Below are positions 52,316 to 61,382 of a stretch of DNA of 64,000 nucleotides, one piece after another (within the stretch, counting starts at the first letter, position 1; each line of letters opens with the position of its first letter). Source of the DNA: Roseimaritima sediminicola (GTDB lineage Bacteria > Planctomycetota > Planctomycetia > Pirellulales > Pirellulaceae); contig NZ_WIAD01000010.1 in NCBI RefSeq assembly GCF_009618275.1, forward strand, positions 1-64,000, written 5' to 3'. The position numbers were made by a program, and so were the translations under genes. The notes under the pieces were generated by a model, which did no database searches, was not told where the DNA came from, and saw only the letters and a list, made by a program, of their open reading frames with translations.

Positions 52316-53439
52316 TGATACGGATGCCCCCTCCCACAGCCCCCGAGCGATTGACCGTCGTCGTGCTGTGTCGCAACGAAGCTGATCATATCGAAGCGTG
52401 TTTGCAGTCCTTGGTTGACAGCGACTTTGACTTTGCGGATCGAGGCGAAATCGTTGTCGTCGATGGCAGGAGCGAGGATGGCACGCGAGCCAAAGTCGCG
52501 GCATTTGCGAATCGCTTTCCCTACGTCCGGCTGGTCGACAACCCGGCGAAAGTGACTCCCGCGGCATTCAACCTGGGAATCCAACACAGCCGTTCTGATG
52601 CGATTCTATTTGTGGGAGCGCATGCGACGTACGCCTCCGATTACGTTCGCCGCTGTTTCGAGGGTTTGCAGGCCAATCCCGAGGCGGATGTGATGGGTGG
52701 GCTGTTGGGCGTGAAAACCGACGGCACAGCCTGGAGCGAGGCGATTTCAGTCGCCACGACCCATCGCGTGGTCACCGGAAACGCCTCGCACCGGACCTCC
52801 GTGGCCGACTCGAAGATCCGGCGTGTGGATGCGGTGTTCGGTGGCTGCTTTCGGATCCGTGTCTTTGAAAAGCACGGAATGTTCCATCCCCGTTTAACGC
52901 GAGCTCAAGACCGCGAATACTTCCGCCGGCTCAAACGCGCAGACGCCACGGTGCTGCTGGACCCTACCATCCGCTGCAATTACAAACCTCGAGGCACCTT
53001 TGCCAGTTATGTCCAGTGGTCGTTTCGAGGTGCGTATTGGCTCGAGATTGCGCATCGATTCGTCGATACGCCCTTGCGCTCGCTGCGCAACTTTCTGCCG
53101 GCCGGCTTGTTAGCGAATGTCGTCTTATTGTTGCTGGTCAGCGCCGCGTCCGGCCTGGGCTCCGCCACCGCGGTCCTGACAATGCCACTGTTGCTGTACG
53201 CCCTGCTGATCTGCGGTTTTGCTGTTCAACAAGCCTGGCGAACCGGCAATCCGAATGTTGGCTTGATCCTTGCGGCGCTTGTCCCGGCGATCCATTTGAG
53301 CTACGGCGGGGGGACGATCGTCGGTTTTTGCCATCGCTTGATCCGTGGAGACGACGTGTCGGCGCCGCCCGCTTTGGTTCGCGCCAACGCCTCCACAGAA
53401 CCATCCTCTATACATTCCGCCCCCCAGCGGGTCGCGTAG
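52315..53439 (+). CDS. Glycosyltransferase family 2 protein with C-terminal membrane helices
   Basis: A 374-aa GT-A enzyme. LTVVVLCRNEADHIEACLQSL, EIVVVDGRSEDGTRA, NPAKVTPAAFNLGIQHS, AILFVGAHATYASDYVR, VFGGCFRIRVFEKHG, and RAQDREYFRRLKR make a standard nucleotide-sugar-dependent glycosyltransferase of the exopolysaccharide type. Helices at about residues 260-330 (AGLLANVVLLLLVSAASG, LTMPLLLYALLICGFAVQ) tie it to the membrane. The ATG overlaps the stop of the sugar transferase, so the two are translationally coupled. Donor unknown. Confidence 0.9.
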   Translation: MIRMPPPTAPERLTVVVLCRNEADHIEACLQSLVDSDFDFADRGEIVVVDGRSEDGTRAKVAAFANRFPYVRLVDNPAKVTPAAFNLGIQHSRSDAILFVGAHATYASDYVRRCFEGLQANPEADVMGGLLGVKTDGTAWSEAISVATTHRVVTGNASHRTSVADSKIRRVDAVFGGCFRIRVFEKHGMFHPRLTRAQDREYFRRLKRADATVLLDPTIRCNYKPRGTFASYVQWSFRGAYWLEIAHRFVDTPLRSLRNFLPAGLLANVVLLLLVSAASGLGSATAVLTMPLLLYALLICGFAVQQAWRTGNPNVGLILAALVPAIHLSYGGGTIVGFCHRLIRGDDVSAPPALVRANASTEPSSIHSAPQRVA

Positions 53440-53461
53440 TCTTTTCGAATTAACAACGCCC

Positions 53462-54580
53462 ATGTCTCTCACTACAAACACCGCTGCGATCAGTGACCTT
53501 GCGTTCTTCCGGGGGCGTTGTGCATTAACCGCTCTGCTACGGAGCCTGGGGATTGGCCGTGGTGATCAGGTGGCCACCCAGGCGTTTACTTGTGTGGCGG
53601 TTCCCGAAGCGATCAAGGTCAGCGGAGCGAGCCCCCTATTTGTCGACATTCAGTCCGCCGGCCTCAACCTCGACGTCGAGGACTTGCGGGCCAAATGGAA
53701 TCCGATGGTCCGCGCGATCATCGTGCAACACACCTTCGGTATCCCTGCCGACATGACTGCGATCATGGAGTTTGCTCAGTCGCAGGGCGTGCCGGTCATC
53801 GAGGATTGTTGTCACACGCTACACTCCACCTATCAAGGTCGCCCGGTCGGATCCTTTGGCTGTGGAGCGTTTTACTCGTTTGAATGGGGCAAACCGCTAG
53901 TTGCCGGAATCGGCGGAGCAGCGATCGTTAATTCGCCGGAACTACACGCGAGGATGCGTGCGTACCACGCGCGGCTTGTGCCGCCTCCGGTCGCCCAGCG
54001 GCTGAAGTTATCCGCCCAGTACCAAGCCTTTCGCATGCTGTATCGCCCGGCGTTCTACTGGGCACTGCGTAGCGCATTTCATCAACTTAGTCGGCTTGGG
54101 TTGGCGGCGGGGAACTACCAAGCCGACTACGACACGGACTTGGAATCGGCCGAGTACCGCTGGCAGATGGCGCCGCAGTTCCAACGCCGACTGGTTAAGA
54201 AACTGCGACACCTGGAGGAGCGAACCCGCCAGCAGCAAACGATCGCGACGGCCTATGCAAGCACCCTAGGCGGTCGCCAGGTCGCCCTCCCGCAGGCGCC
54301 TCTGGTGTCGGAGCCGGTCCTGGTTCGTTTTCCTCTGATGGTCGAACAAAAAGAACGGCTGCTCGCCAACGCGCAGCAAGAAAAGGTCGAAGTCGCCGGC
54401 TGGTACCAGCACGCGATTCACCCCCTGCCCGATGAACACGCCGCCTCGCTGTGCTACGAGCATCAAAGCTGTCCCCAAGCCGAACAGCGGGCAGAGGAAA
54501 TCATCTCGTTACCGATCAACGGCGGCGTCACCGAACGTTACCGTGAGCGGGTCGCCACGCTACTGGAGAAGTCTGCCTGA
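53462..54580 (+). CDS. DegT/DnrJ/EryC1/StrS family aminotransferase (atypical)
   Basis: A 372-aa PLP enzyme of the DegT family, which usually aminates keto-sugars linked to nucleotides. Seen: RGRCALTALLRSLGIGRGDQV, TCVAVPEAIKVSGASPLFVDI, VQHTFGIPADM, IEDCCHTLHSTYQG, and FYSFEWGKPLVAGIGGAAIV. The Lys in GKPLVAG takes the place of the usual SFHPxKN Lys, a recognised but less common version. The C-terminal half is less typical than in the two other DegT proteins of the locus, so the substrate may differ. ATG at 53462. It overlaps the following GNAT gene by one base (TGATG). Confidence 0.82.
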   Translation: MSLTTNTAAISDLAFFRGRCALTALLRSLGIGRGDQVATQAFTCVAVPEAIKVSGASPLFVDIQSAGLNLDVEDLRAKWNPMVRAIIVQHTFGIPADMTAIMEFAQSQGVPVIEDCCHTLHSTYQGRPVGSFGCGAFYSFEWGKPLVAGIGGAAIVNSPELHARMRAYHARLVPPPVAQRLKLSAQYQAFRMLYRPAFYWALRSAFHQLSRLGLAAGNYQADYDTDLESAEYRWQMAPQFQRRLVKKLRHLEERTRQQQTIATAYASTLGGRQVALPQAPLVSEPVLVRFPLMVEQKERLLANAQQEKVEVAGWYQHAIHPLPDEHAASLCYEHQSCPQAEQRAEEIISLPINGGVTERYRERVATLLEKSA

Positions 54581-55218
54581 TGTCCATTCGCTTCGCCCCG
54601 CTTGACCAACACGCCTCGCCCGCGATCTTCCGGGACATCGCCGAGATCCACCAAGCGGAGATCCCCAACGGCTTTCTGGCCTCGCTGGGCACTCCAACGC
54701 TGCAAAAGCTTTACAAGCAGATGGCGGGCTGCCCCGCGGCCTTCTGCGTCGCCGCCCTGGAGGCCGAGCGCTGCGTGGGCTTTATCTGGGGATCGAGCGA
54801 TACCTCGGCGGTTTACCGCTACTGCTTGCCCCGATGTGCGGGCTCACTGGCGCTGCCCTTGGCCGCCCGAGTCCTCCGCCCCACGATGCTCTTTCGCGTT
54901 TGGGAGACTTTACGCTATCCTTCGACGCAATCGGAGTCCCATGAGCTTCCGCGAGCGGAAATTCTGAATTTCTGCGTGCGGGGTGACCAACAAGGTCGCG
55001 GCGTGGGGCAGCGATTGTTTCAAGCCTTGTGCGAGGGTTTCCAGCGTCGCAACGTACCGAGTTTTCGGATCGTGACCGGCGAGGAACAGACCACCGCGCA
55101 CCGCTTTTACGAAGCAGCCGGTGCGGTGAAGCACTCGCAGATCCAAGTGCACAAAGGAGTTGCCTCCCGAGTGTATCTGTACCAACCTTCAACCCTGCAA
55201 ACGGTCTCAGCGGCCTAG
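54580..55218 (+). CDS. GNAT family N-acetyltransferase
   Basis: 212 aa. The acetyl-CoA loop is present as ILNFCVRGDQQGRGVGQRLFQAL (Q/RxxGxG), followed by RIVTGEEQTTAHRFYEAAGA, the usual last strand/helix of GNATs. The N-terminal half (DIAEIHQAEIPNGFLASLGT) fits sugar N-acyltransferases. It immediately follows an aminotransferase (TGATG overlap), suggesting acylation of the amino sugar that enzyme makes; that is inference from order. A possible membrane-associated segment around residues 85-115 is moderately hydrophobic. Confidence 0.82.
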   Translation: MSIRFAPLDQHASPAIFRDIAEIHQAEIPNGFLASLGTPTLQKLYKQMAGCPAAFCVAALEAERCVGFIWGSSDTSAVYRYCLPRCAGSLALPLAARVLRPTMLFRVWETLRYPSTQSESHELPRAEILNFCVRGDQQGRGVGQRLFQALCEGFQRRNVPSFRIVTGEEQTTAHRFYEAAGAVKHSQIQVHKGVASRVYLYQPSTLQTVSAA

Positions 55219-55238
55219 CGTCACGAAAAGGAATTCCG

Positions 55239-56369
55239 ATGGCACAAGCGACGATTCGTAAAGTCCCGTTTTTTGTTTACCCGGACATCTATCAGAGCGA
55301 CGCCGCCGAGATTGACGAAACCATCCGTGCGGTTTGCTCGCGCGGTGCCTTCATCATGCAGCGCGAGCTGGAGGAGTTCGAAAGCAATGTCGCCGAACTG
55401 GTCGGCGTTAAGCATGTGATCGGCATGGCCAACGCCACCGACGCACTGCACTTGGCCGTGCGAGCGGCTGGGATCGGCCCCGGCGACGAAGTCATCTTCT
55501 CGTCGCATACGATGGTGGCCACACCGGCCGCGGTTCACTATGCGGGCGCGACACCAATTCCGGTGGAATGTGGCGAAGACCACTTGATCGATGCAGATGC
55601 GGTCCGAGCGGCAATTACCGAGAACACCAAAGCGATCATGCCGACCCAGTTGAACGGTCGCACCGCGGCAATGGACCCGATCGTGGCACTTGCCGAGCAG
55701 CACGGGTTAATGATTCTCGAGGATGCGGCGCAAGCCCTGGGATCGCGATACAAAGGGCAAGCCGCCGGTTCCTTTGGGCTTGGGGGTTGCATCAGCTTCT
55801 ATCCGGCCAAGACCCTGGGCTGCCTGGGCGATGGCGGCTGTTGGCTGACCAATGACGACCACATGAACGACCAACTTCGCCTGCTTCGCGATCACGGTCG
55901 TGATTCGTCGGGGGATGTCTCCGTCTGGGGTTTAAATTCGCGTCTGGACAATGTTCAAGCGGCCATTTTGAACATCAAACTGAAACGCTATCCCGAAGCG
56001 ATTACGCGACGTCGGGAAATCGCCTCGCTCTACGACTCGATGCTTCGCGATGTCCCGGGCCTGAAACTCCCCCCGGCCCCGACCTCCGATGGTGAGCACT
56101 TCGACATCTTCCAAAACTACGAAATTGAAGCCGAAGATCGAACGGAGCTGCGAGCCTACCTGTCCGAACGTGGGATCGGTTCGCTGATCCCTTGGGGCGG
56201 AAAGGCAACCCACCAGTTCGATAAACTGGGCTTTCATCAGAGCCTACCTTTCACAGAACGTTTGTTCGAACGCGTACTGATGATCCCTCTGAACACCTCG
56301 ATGACCGACGAGGATGTGGTTCATGTTGCTCAAACGATCACGCAATTCTATCAGGACAAAGATTTCTGA
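55239..56369 (+). CDS. DegT/DnrJ/EryC1/StrS family aminotransferase
   Basis: A 376-aa canonical DegT aminotransferase. Landmarks: MANATDALHLAVRAAGIGPGD, EVIFSSHTMVATPAAVHYAG, IMPTQLNGRTAAMDPIVALA, LEDAAQALGSRYKGQAAG, and SFYPAKTLGCLGDGGCWLTN with the PLP Lys, then LNSRLDNVQAAILNIKL. It should transfer an amino group to a keto-sugar, in the way of PLP enzymes that act on UDP- or dTDP-keto sugars. ATG at 55239 follows AAAAGGA. It is 20 bp after the GNAT gene and leads into the split transketolase genes. Confidence 0.9.
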   Translation: MAQATIRKVPFFVYPDIYQSDAAEIDETIRAVCSRGAFIMQRELEEFESNVAELVGVKHVIGMANATDALHLAVRAAGIGPGDEVIFSSHTMVATPAAVHYAGATPIPVECGEDHLIDADAVRAAITENTKAIMPTQLNGRTAAMDPIVALAEQHGLMILEDAAQALGSRYKGQAAGSFGLGGCISFYPAKTLGCLGDGGCWLTNDDHMNDQLRLLRDHGRDSSGDVSVWGLNSRLDNVQAAILNIKLKRYPEAITRRREIASLYDSMLRDVPGLKLPPAPTSDGEHFDIFQNYEIEAEDRTELRAYLSERGIGSLIPWGGKATHQFDKLGFHQSLPFTERLFERVLMIPLNTSMTDEDVVHVAQTITQFYQDKDF

Positions 56370-56434
56370 GCCGTGTGACGCAGCGCCCTGCGACGCCAGG
56401 CCCTGAGCCCTCCAATACCAAGAAACGGATTTCT

Positions 56435-57238
56435 ATGGACACGCGAGAGTTAGCAAAACGTATCCGCATCCACGCGGTCAACATGACCAGCCGCGGAGGA
56501 AGCTCCCATATCGGCTCGGCCTTGTCGATGGCTGACATCCTGGCGGTGCTCTACGGGCAATGCCTGAATGTCGATCCGGCTCGTCCCCAATGGCCCGCAC
56601 GAGACCGGTTCATCCTCAGCAAGGGACATGGCGGCGCAGCGGTCTACGCGGCTTTGGCTGAGACCGGCTTCTTTTCTCCCGAGGTCCTCAAAACCCATTA
56701 TCAAGATGGCGGGAAACTCAGCGGCCATGTTTCGCACAAAGGCATTCCCGGAGTCGAGTTTTCGACCGGAAGCCTGGGGCACGGTCTGCCGGTCGGAGTC
56801 GGGATGGCCAAAGCCGCCCGACTGCGCGAGCAGGCACACCGGGTTGTGGTGTTGTTGAGCGACGGCGAATGCGACGAAGGCTCCAACTGGGAGGCAATTC
56901 TGTTCGCCGCGCACCACGGCTTGGACAACCTGATAGCGATTGTCGATTACAACAAGATCCAAAGTCTGGCACCGGTTGCCGAAACCTTGGGCCTGGAACC
57001 CTTTACCGACAAATGGCAGAGTTTCGGCTGGGACGTGAAGGAAGTCGACGGCCACGACCACGACCAGATGGCGACGATGCTGGACAATCCTGAGCCGGGA
57101 AAACCGCGTGTCGTCATCGCCCACACCACCAAGGGCAAAGGTGTCTCTTTCATGGAGAACTCGGTGCTGTGGCACTACCGCACGGCGCGAGGTCAAGAAT
57201 TCGAAGCGGCCATTTCTGAACTTGAACGATCTGCGTAA
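56435..57238 (+). CDS. Transketolase-like subunit, N-terminal (thiamine diphosphate-binding) half
   Basis: 267 aa, corresponding to the N-terminal third of transketolase. AVNMTSRGGSSHIGSALSMADI, DRFILSKGHGGAAVYAALAE, FSTGSLGHGLPVGVGMAKA, and the thiamine-diphosphate/metal motif LLSDGECDEGSNWEAILFA (GDGE..N type) and IVDYNKIQS are intact. Alone it lacks the pyrimidine-binding domain, which is in the next gene. Together the two would move a two-carbon (glycolaldehyde) unit between sugars. ATG at 56435, 65 bp after the aminotransferase. Its place among aminotransferase and glycosyltransferase genes points to unusual sugar synthesis rather than the pentose phosphate pathway. Confidence 0.9.
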   Translation: MDTRELAKRIRIHAVNMTSRGGSSHIGSALSMADILAVLYGQCLNVDPARPQWPARDRFILSKGHGGAAVYAALAETGFFSPEVLKTHYQDGGKLSGHVSHKGIPGVEFSTGSLGHGLPVGVGMAKAARLREQAHRVVVLLSDGECDEGSNWEAILFAAHHGLDNLIAIVDYNKIQSLAPVAETLGLEPFTDKWQSFGWDVKEVDGHDHDQMATMLDNPEPGKPRVVIAHTTKGKGVSFMENSVLWHYRTARGQEFEAAISELERSA

Positions 57239-57279
57239 GCCTTCCCTGCACGCCCCCTCCCTGCCCCCGAGTTGATCCC

Positions 57280-58218
57280 ATGCGAGATGAGTTTATTCGC
57301 ACCCTGACGACCATGGCCCAAGCCGACGATTCGATCGTTTTGATCACCGGCGACCTCGGATTCGGTGTTCTCACCGAATTCGCCGAACGCTTTCCCAAGC
57401 AATTCATCAATGCGGGCGTCGCGGAGCAGAACATGACGGGGATCGCTGCCGGCATGGCTCTGGAAGGCTACAAAGTCTACACCTATTCGATTGCGAATTT
57501 TGTGTTCATGCGTTGCCTGGAACAAATCCGCAACGACGCCGCCTACCATGACGCCAACGTCAACGTAGTCTCGGTCGGTGGCGGTTTCAGCTATGGTGCA
57601 CTGGGTATCTCCCACCATGCTACGGAGGATCTGGCAATCATGCGGTCGCAGCCCAATGTCAGCGTGTTCTGTCCTTCGGATCTCGATGAGACTCGGTGGG
57701 TTACCGAAGTCTCGGCAAAGACCAAGGGCGTTTCCTACCTGCGGCTGGACAAAAGCAAGGCGGATGACGCCGCACCGCTGGGTCCGTTGGCTGTCGGCCA
57801 AGCCCGTCCACGTTCGAGCGGACGCGATATCACCTTCGTGACCGCCGGCGGGATCTTGCAAGATGTCTGCATCGCTGCGGACCGATTACGGTCCGATGGC
57901 TACGACGTTGGCGTGATCTCGATGCCTACCATCAAACCCTTTGATCACTCCACGATTCAGAAACTTGCTGGAGAATGCCGGGCCGTCATCACCGTCGAAG
58001 AACACAACGTGGTCGGCGGCCTAGGATCTGCTGTCGCGGAGAGCTTGATGGCTTCGCCTCGACGCCCCGAAATATTTCGATCCATCGGCCTGCAAGACCA
58101 GTTCTCCTCGGTCGTTGGTAGCCAAGCCTACCTGCGAACCCACTACGGAATCGATGCCCAGGGCATCTACGAGAAGACGCGGCAAGCCGTTGTGAAGTCA
58201 CCTGCCATCGCGGCCTAG
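57280..58218 (+). CDS. Transketolase-like subunit, C-terminal half
   Basis: 312 aa, matching the pyrimidine-binding and C-terminal domains of transketolase/DXP-synthase-like enzymes. TGDLGFGVLTEFAERFPKQF, INAGVAEQNMTGIAAGMAL with the catalytic-cofactor Glu, VNVVSVGGGFSYGALGISHH, ATEDLAIMRSQPNVSVFCP, and the C-terminal domain IKPFDHSTIQKLAGECRAVI with TVEEHNVVGGLGSAVAE. It lies 41 bp after the N-terminal subunit gene and must pair with it. ATG at 57280. Last gene of the plus-strand operon starting at the priming sugar transferase. Confidence 0.9.
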   Translation: MRDEFIRTLTTMAQADDSIVLITGDLGFGVLTEFAERFPKQFINAGVAEQNMTGIAAGMALEGYKVYTYSIANFVFMRCLEQIRNDAAYHDANVNVVSVGGGFSYGALGISHHATEDLAIMRSQPNVSVFCPSDLDETRWVTEVSAKTKGVSYLRLDKSKADDAAPLGPLAVGQARPRSSGRDITFVTAGGILQDVCIAADRLRSDGYDVGVISMPTIKPFDHSTIQKLAGECRAVITVEEHNVVGGLGSAVAESLMASPRRPEIFRSIGLQDQFSSVVGSQAYLRTHYGIDAQGIYEKTRQAVVKSPAIAA

Positions 58219-58250
58219 AGGCTCTTCCGGGCGAGGTCCGCGGAACCCCC

Positions 58251-58300
58251 GATGGCCTAGGTAAGGGCGCCGAGCGATGGCCTCGGTAAGGGCGCCGAGC
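58251..58300. repeat. Two tandem 25-bp repeats
   Basis: GATGGCCTAGGTAAGGGCGC followed by CGAGC, then the same with one difference. The CTCGG...CCGAG ends of a unit can pair. They lie between the convergent transketolase and wbpE-like operons and may act as a terminator. Confidence 0.65.
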
Positions 58301-58428
58301 GAAAGGAAACGTCGCGTCCCGGTTCCCCGGGACAGCTGCCCCATTATTGCCGAAGGCGCGGCCCACGCTGTACCGGCGGCAACCGAGGCGGGCCACTGCC
58401 TGGCGTCATTCGCTCGCGAGACGACTCG

Positions 58429-59547
58429 CTAGCCCTGCGTGCCCACAGGCTCCAGGTTGGCGATCATCGTGTGGCACACGACCTCCTGTTGCTCGGGCGT
58501 CAGGTGCGGGCTCATCGGCAGACTCAAGCAGCGATCGGCCACCCGTTCACTGACCGGGAAATCTCCCGGCTGGTAGTTCAGCGACCGGTTGACCTCCTGC
58601 AGATGCAGAGGAATCGGATAGTAGACGGCCGTTCCCACGCCTTGCTCCCCGAGCACTTTCAGCAGTCGGTCGCGGCCATCGACCAAAACGGTGTACTGAT
58701 GGAACACCGACAAGGCGTCAGAATTGCCTGCCGTTGGCAGGCTGATCGGCTGGTCCGCCAAGCCTTCGGCGTACTTCGCAGCGGCGGCTTGTCGGCGTTG
58801 ATTCCACTGTTCCAGGTGGGACAGTTTGACTCGTAGCACGGCCGCTTGGATATCGTCCAGGCGGCTGTTGACACCGTTCTCCGTGTGGTGATATTTGACT
58901 TTGCCGCCATGACGGCGCAACATTTCGGCACGCTCGTACATCTCGTCGTCGTTGGTCAGGATCATTCCGCCATCGCCCATGCAGCCCAGATTCTTGCTGG
59001 GAAAAAAGCTGAGACAGCCTGCCAGTCCCATCGTACCGGTTTGCTTGCCCTTGTAACTGGCACCGACGGACTGGGCGCAATCCTCGATAACTTTTAAGTG
59101 GTGTTGCTCGGCGATCGCGAGGATTCGATCCATCTCACAGGGCAGACCGTACAGATGGACCGGGAGGATCAGCTTGGTTCTCGGCGTGATCGCCTCCTCA
59201 ATCTTGTCCGGGTCGATGTTGAAAGTCACAGGATCGATATCGACGAATACCGGCGTGGCGCCCACCAAGTTGATCGCTTCACAGGTTGCGATAAAGGTAA
59301 AGGGAGTCGTGATGACTTCGTCACCCGGCCCAATCCCCGCGGCTAATAGGCTGATGTGCAAGGCATCCGTACCATTGCCGACGCCGATTGCGTACTTGCA
59401 ATCCGCGTACGCCGCAAACTCCTGCTCGAAGCCCCGCACGTTGGGGCCCATGATGTATTGCCCCGCCGCGGCCGAGGACAGCAAGGCCGCTTCGAGCTCG
59501 GCCTGCAATTCGGTGTACTGCTGTTTCAGATCACACAAAGGAATCAT
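58429..59547 (-). CDS. wbpE: WbpE-like UDP-3-keto-sugar aminotransferase (DegT family)
   Basis: A 372-aa canonical DegT enzyme: MIPLCDLKQQYTELQAELE, GNGTDALHISLLAAGIGPGD, EVITTPFTFIATCEAINLVG, LPVHLYGLPCEMDRILAIAE, IEDCAQSVGASYKGKQTG, SFFPSKNLGCMGDGGMILTN (PLP Lys), VNSRLDDIQAAVLRVKL, YYPIPLHLQEV. Best fit is WbpE/WlbC, which aminates UDP-2-acetamido-3-keto-glucuronic acid, because the neighbouring genes on the same strand look like the dehydrogenase-type WbpB and the acetyltransferase WbpD of the same path. ATG at 59547. Last gene of the minus-strand operon. Confidence 0.88.
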   Translation of the reverse strand: MIPLCDLKQQYTELQAELEAALLSSAAAGQYIMGPNVRGFEQEFAAYADCKYAIGVGNGTDALHISLLAAGIGPGDEVITTPFTFIATCEAINLVGATPVFVDIDPVTFNIDPDKIEEAITPRTKLILPVHLYGLPCEMDRILAIAEQHHLKVIEDCAQSVGASYKGKQTGTMGLAGCLSFFPSKNLGCMGDGGMILTNDDEMYERAEMLRRHGGKVKYHHTENGVNSRLDDIQAAVLRVKLSHLEQWNQRRQAAAAKYAEGLADQPISLPTAGNSDALSVFHQYTVLVDGRDRLLKVLGEQGVGTAVYYPIPLHLQEVNRSLNYQPGDFPVSERVADRCLSLPMSPHLTPEQQEVVCHTMIANLEPVGTQG

Positions 59548-59602
59548 AGGAACGACCAAATGAGCTCGAGAAAATGGTGAAAACGATCCATCCTGACCGG
59601 GG

Positions 59603-60205
59603 TCAGCGGTTGCTGGGGACCAACGCCGTAGTCTCATCTACCGCGTAGGTTCGTCCACAATCCTGGCAGAGGTAGACGTCTGGCTGATTCGCCGACGCTT
59701 GTAAGCGAGTGCCACACTCGCATGCCCAGCCACGTTGACGAGCAGGATTGCCGTACACCAGAGCATAGGCGGGCACGTCCTTGGTGACTACCGCACCGGC
59801 ACCGATCAGCGCATGCGGACCGATGGTAACGCCGCAGACAATCGTGGCGTTTGCTCCGATGCTGGTGCCGCGCCCGACCCGTGTTTTGGCAAAGTCGGCT
59901 GCGGTGTTCCGGGGAAAAGCGCAGCGCGGCGTGATCACATTGGTGAACACCATCGAAGGGCCACAGAACACGTCGTCTTCCAAGGTGACGCCCTCGTAGA
60001 CCGACACGTTGTTCTGAATCTTCACATTGTTGCCGACCTCAACCCGCGGGCCGATGACGACGTTCTGGCCGATACGACAGTCGCGACCGACGCGGGTCCC
60101 GGTCAACAGATGGCAGAAGTGCCAGACCTGGGTTCCCAACCCAATCTCGACGCCGTCATCAACGTACGCCGATTCATGAATCCTGGGCTTGCTAGCACCG
60201 CTCAC
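59603..60205 (-). CDS. wbpD: WbpD-like N-acetyltransferase with left-handed beta-helix and zinc ribbon
   Basis: A 200-aa hexapeptide acyltransferase. Repeats such as [60 protein letters not shown] and [19 protein letters not shown] form a left-handed beta-helix. The family call WbpD/WlbB (UDP-2-acetamido-3-amino-uronate N-acetyltransferase) rests on [20 protein letters not shown] and on its neighbours. The C-terminus (WACECGTRL ... [10 protein letters not shown]) is a small zinc-ribbon-like extension. GTG start at 60205. It lies between the wbpB- and wbpE-like genes. Confidence 0.88.
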   Translation of the reverse strand: MSGASKPRIHESAYVDDGVEIGLGTQVWHFCHLLTGTRVGRDCRIGQNVVIGPRVEVGNNVKIQNNVSVYEGVTLEDDVFCGPSMVFTNVITPRCAFPRNTAADFAKTRVGRGTSIGANATIVCGVTIGPHALIGAGAVVTKDVPAYALVYGNPARQRGWACECGTRLQASANQPDVYLCQDCGRTYAVDETTALVPSNR

Positions 60206-60309
60206 GACACAGTTCCCGCATTGAAGTGACCGCTTCTTCGCCGCCCTCCTACGCCATCGGATCCGGCGTAGCGAGCGGTTCGAAAACGCAGGGGATGTAA
60301 GAGCTCCGA

Positions 60310-61287
60310 CTAGGCAGCCACCCGAAATGGCAGCGGCTTGCCGTCAATAAAAGGATGCCGCACACCGGTTGGCGTGCATGCCGGCGTATTGCTGATCTGG
60401 TGCGCTAGGGCGATGGAGGGCTTGGCATCGCCGAGCCCGAACCCGCCTCCATCGAGGATGTCTCTGTAGACCCTGGTGTGCAGGTCCGTAAACCCTTTAG
60501 AGAACTCGATCTCTTGGCCATCGTAAGTCATCGACCGATAGGCATAACCCCCGTTGTCGACGACTTCCTTCGGCAGATCATTGGCATCGGTAGACAGGAA
60601 CCAACGGACGTTGGCGCGTTCCAAGCGCAGCAAGCCGCCCATGCGATTGGCATCGGCCAGGTGGACTTCGTTATCCGTCGCCTCACCGAACAACCACAGC
60701 ATCAAATCAAAGAAATGAATACCGATGTTCATCGCCACGCCACCCGACTTTTCTTTCTTTCCTTTCCAGGAAACTCCGTACCAAGCCCCGCGTCGAGTGA
60801 TGTAGGTCAGGCAGATATCCGCCTTCTCCTTGGTCTCGGTTTGCCGCAGCTTCTCCCTCAACTCGATCAACGAAGGCAGCAAACGCAGCTGCAGCACGTT
60901 GTAGACTCGGCCGGGGCTCTCTTGCTCGATTTCCTGCAAGGCGTCGATATTCCAAGGCGACAGCACCAATGGTTTCTCACAGATCGCGTCGGCGCCTAAG
61001 CGCAGAGCTAGCCGGACGTGAGCGTCGTGCAGGTAGTTTGGCGAGCATACGCTGATGTATTTGACGCGTTGCTCCTCGCCTTGCCGACGCAGCTTTTCCA
61101 AGTGTCGGTCGAAGCGTTCAAACTCGGTGAAGAACCGGGCCTCGGGGAAAAAGCTATCTAAACGGCCAACACAGTCATGCGGATCGAGTGCGGCAACCAG
61201 TTGGTTACCCGTATCATGAATGGCTTGCATGTGTCGCGGGGCGATATATCCAGCCGCACCAATTAAACCAAAGTTCGTTGAAGTCAT
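60310..61287 (-). CDS. wbpB: WbpB-like Gfo/Idh/MocA oxidoreductase
   Basis: 325 aa. NAD-binding [53 protein letters not shown] with the family EKP Lys, then the substrate domain [39 protein letters not shown] with the active-site His. This matches WbpB/WlbA, which oxidises C3 of UDP-GlcNAcA. With the adjacent wbpD- and wbpE-like genes it gives UDP-2,3-diacetamido-2,3-dideoxy-uronic acid. ATG at 61287 has an AAGGACG Shine-Dalgarno. wbpA (UDP-GlcNAc 6-dehydrogenase) is not in the window. Confidence 0.88.
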   Translation of the reverse strand: MTSTNFGLIGAAGYIAPRHMQAIHDTGNQLVAALDPHDCVGRLDSFFPEARFFTEFERFDRHLEKLRRQGEEQRVKYISVCSPNYLHDAHVRLALRLGADAICEKPLVLSPWNIDALQEIEQESPGRVYNVLQLRLLPSLIELREKLRQTETKEKADICLTYITRRGAWYGVSWKGKKEKSGGVAMNIGIHFFDLMLWLFGEATDNEVHLADANRMGGLLRLERANVRWFLSTDANDLPKEVVDNGGYAYRSMTYDGQEIEFSKGFTDLHTRVYRDILDGGGFGLGDAKPSIALAHQISNTPACTPTGVRHPFIDGKPLPFRVAA

Positions 61288-61382
61288 AATACACGTCCTT
61301 GTGTTGGGTCTCCGAGGACATTCTGTCGTCGGTCGAAAGTGAGAATTTAGTAGGAATCAACAATGAACGTCAACAGAGTTTA

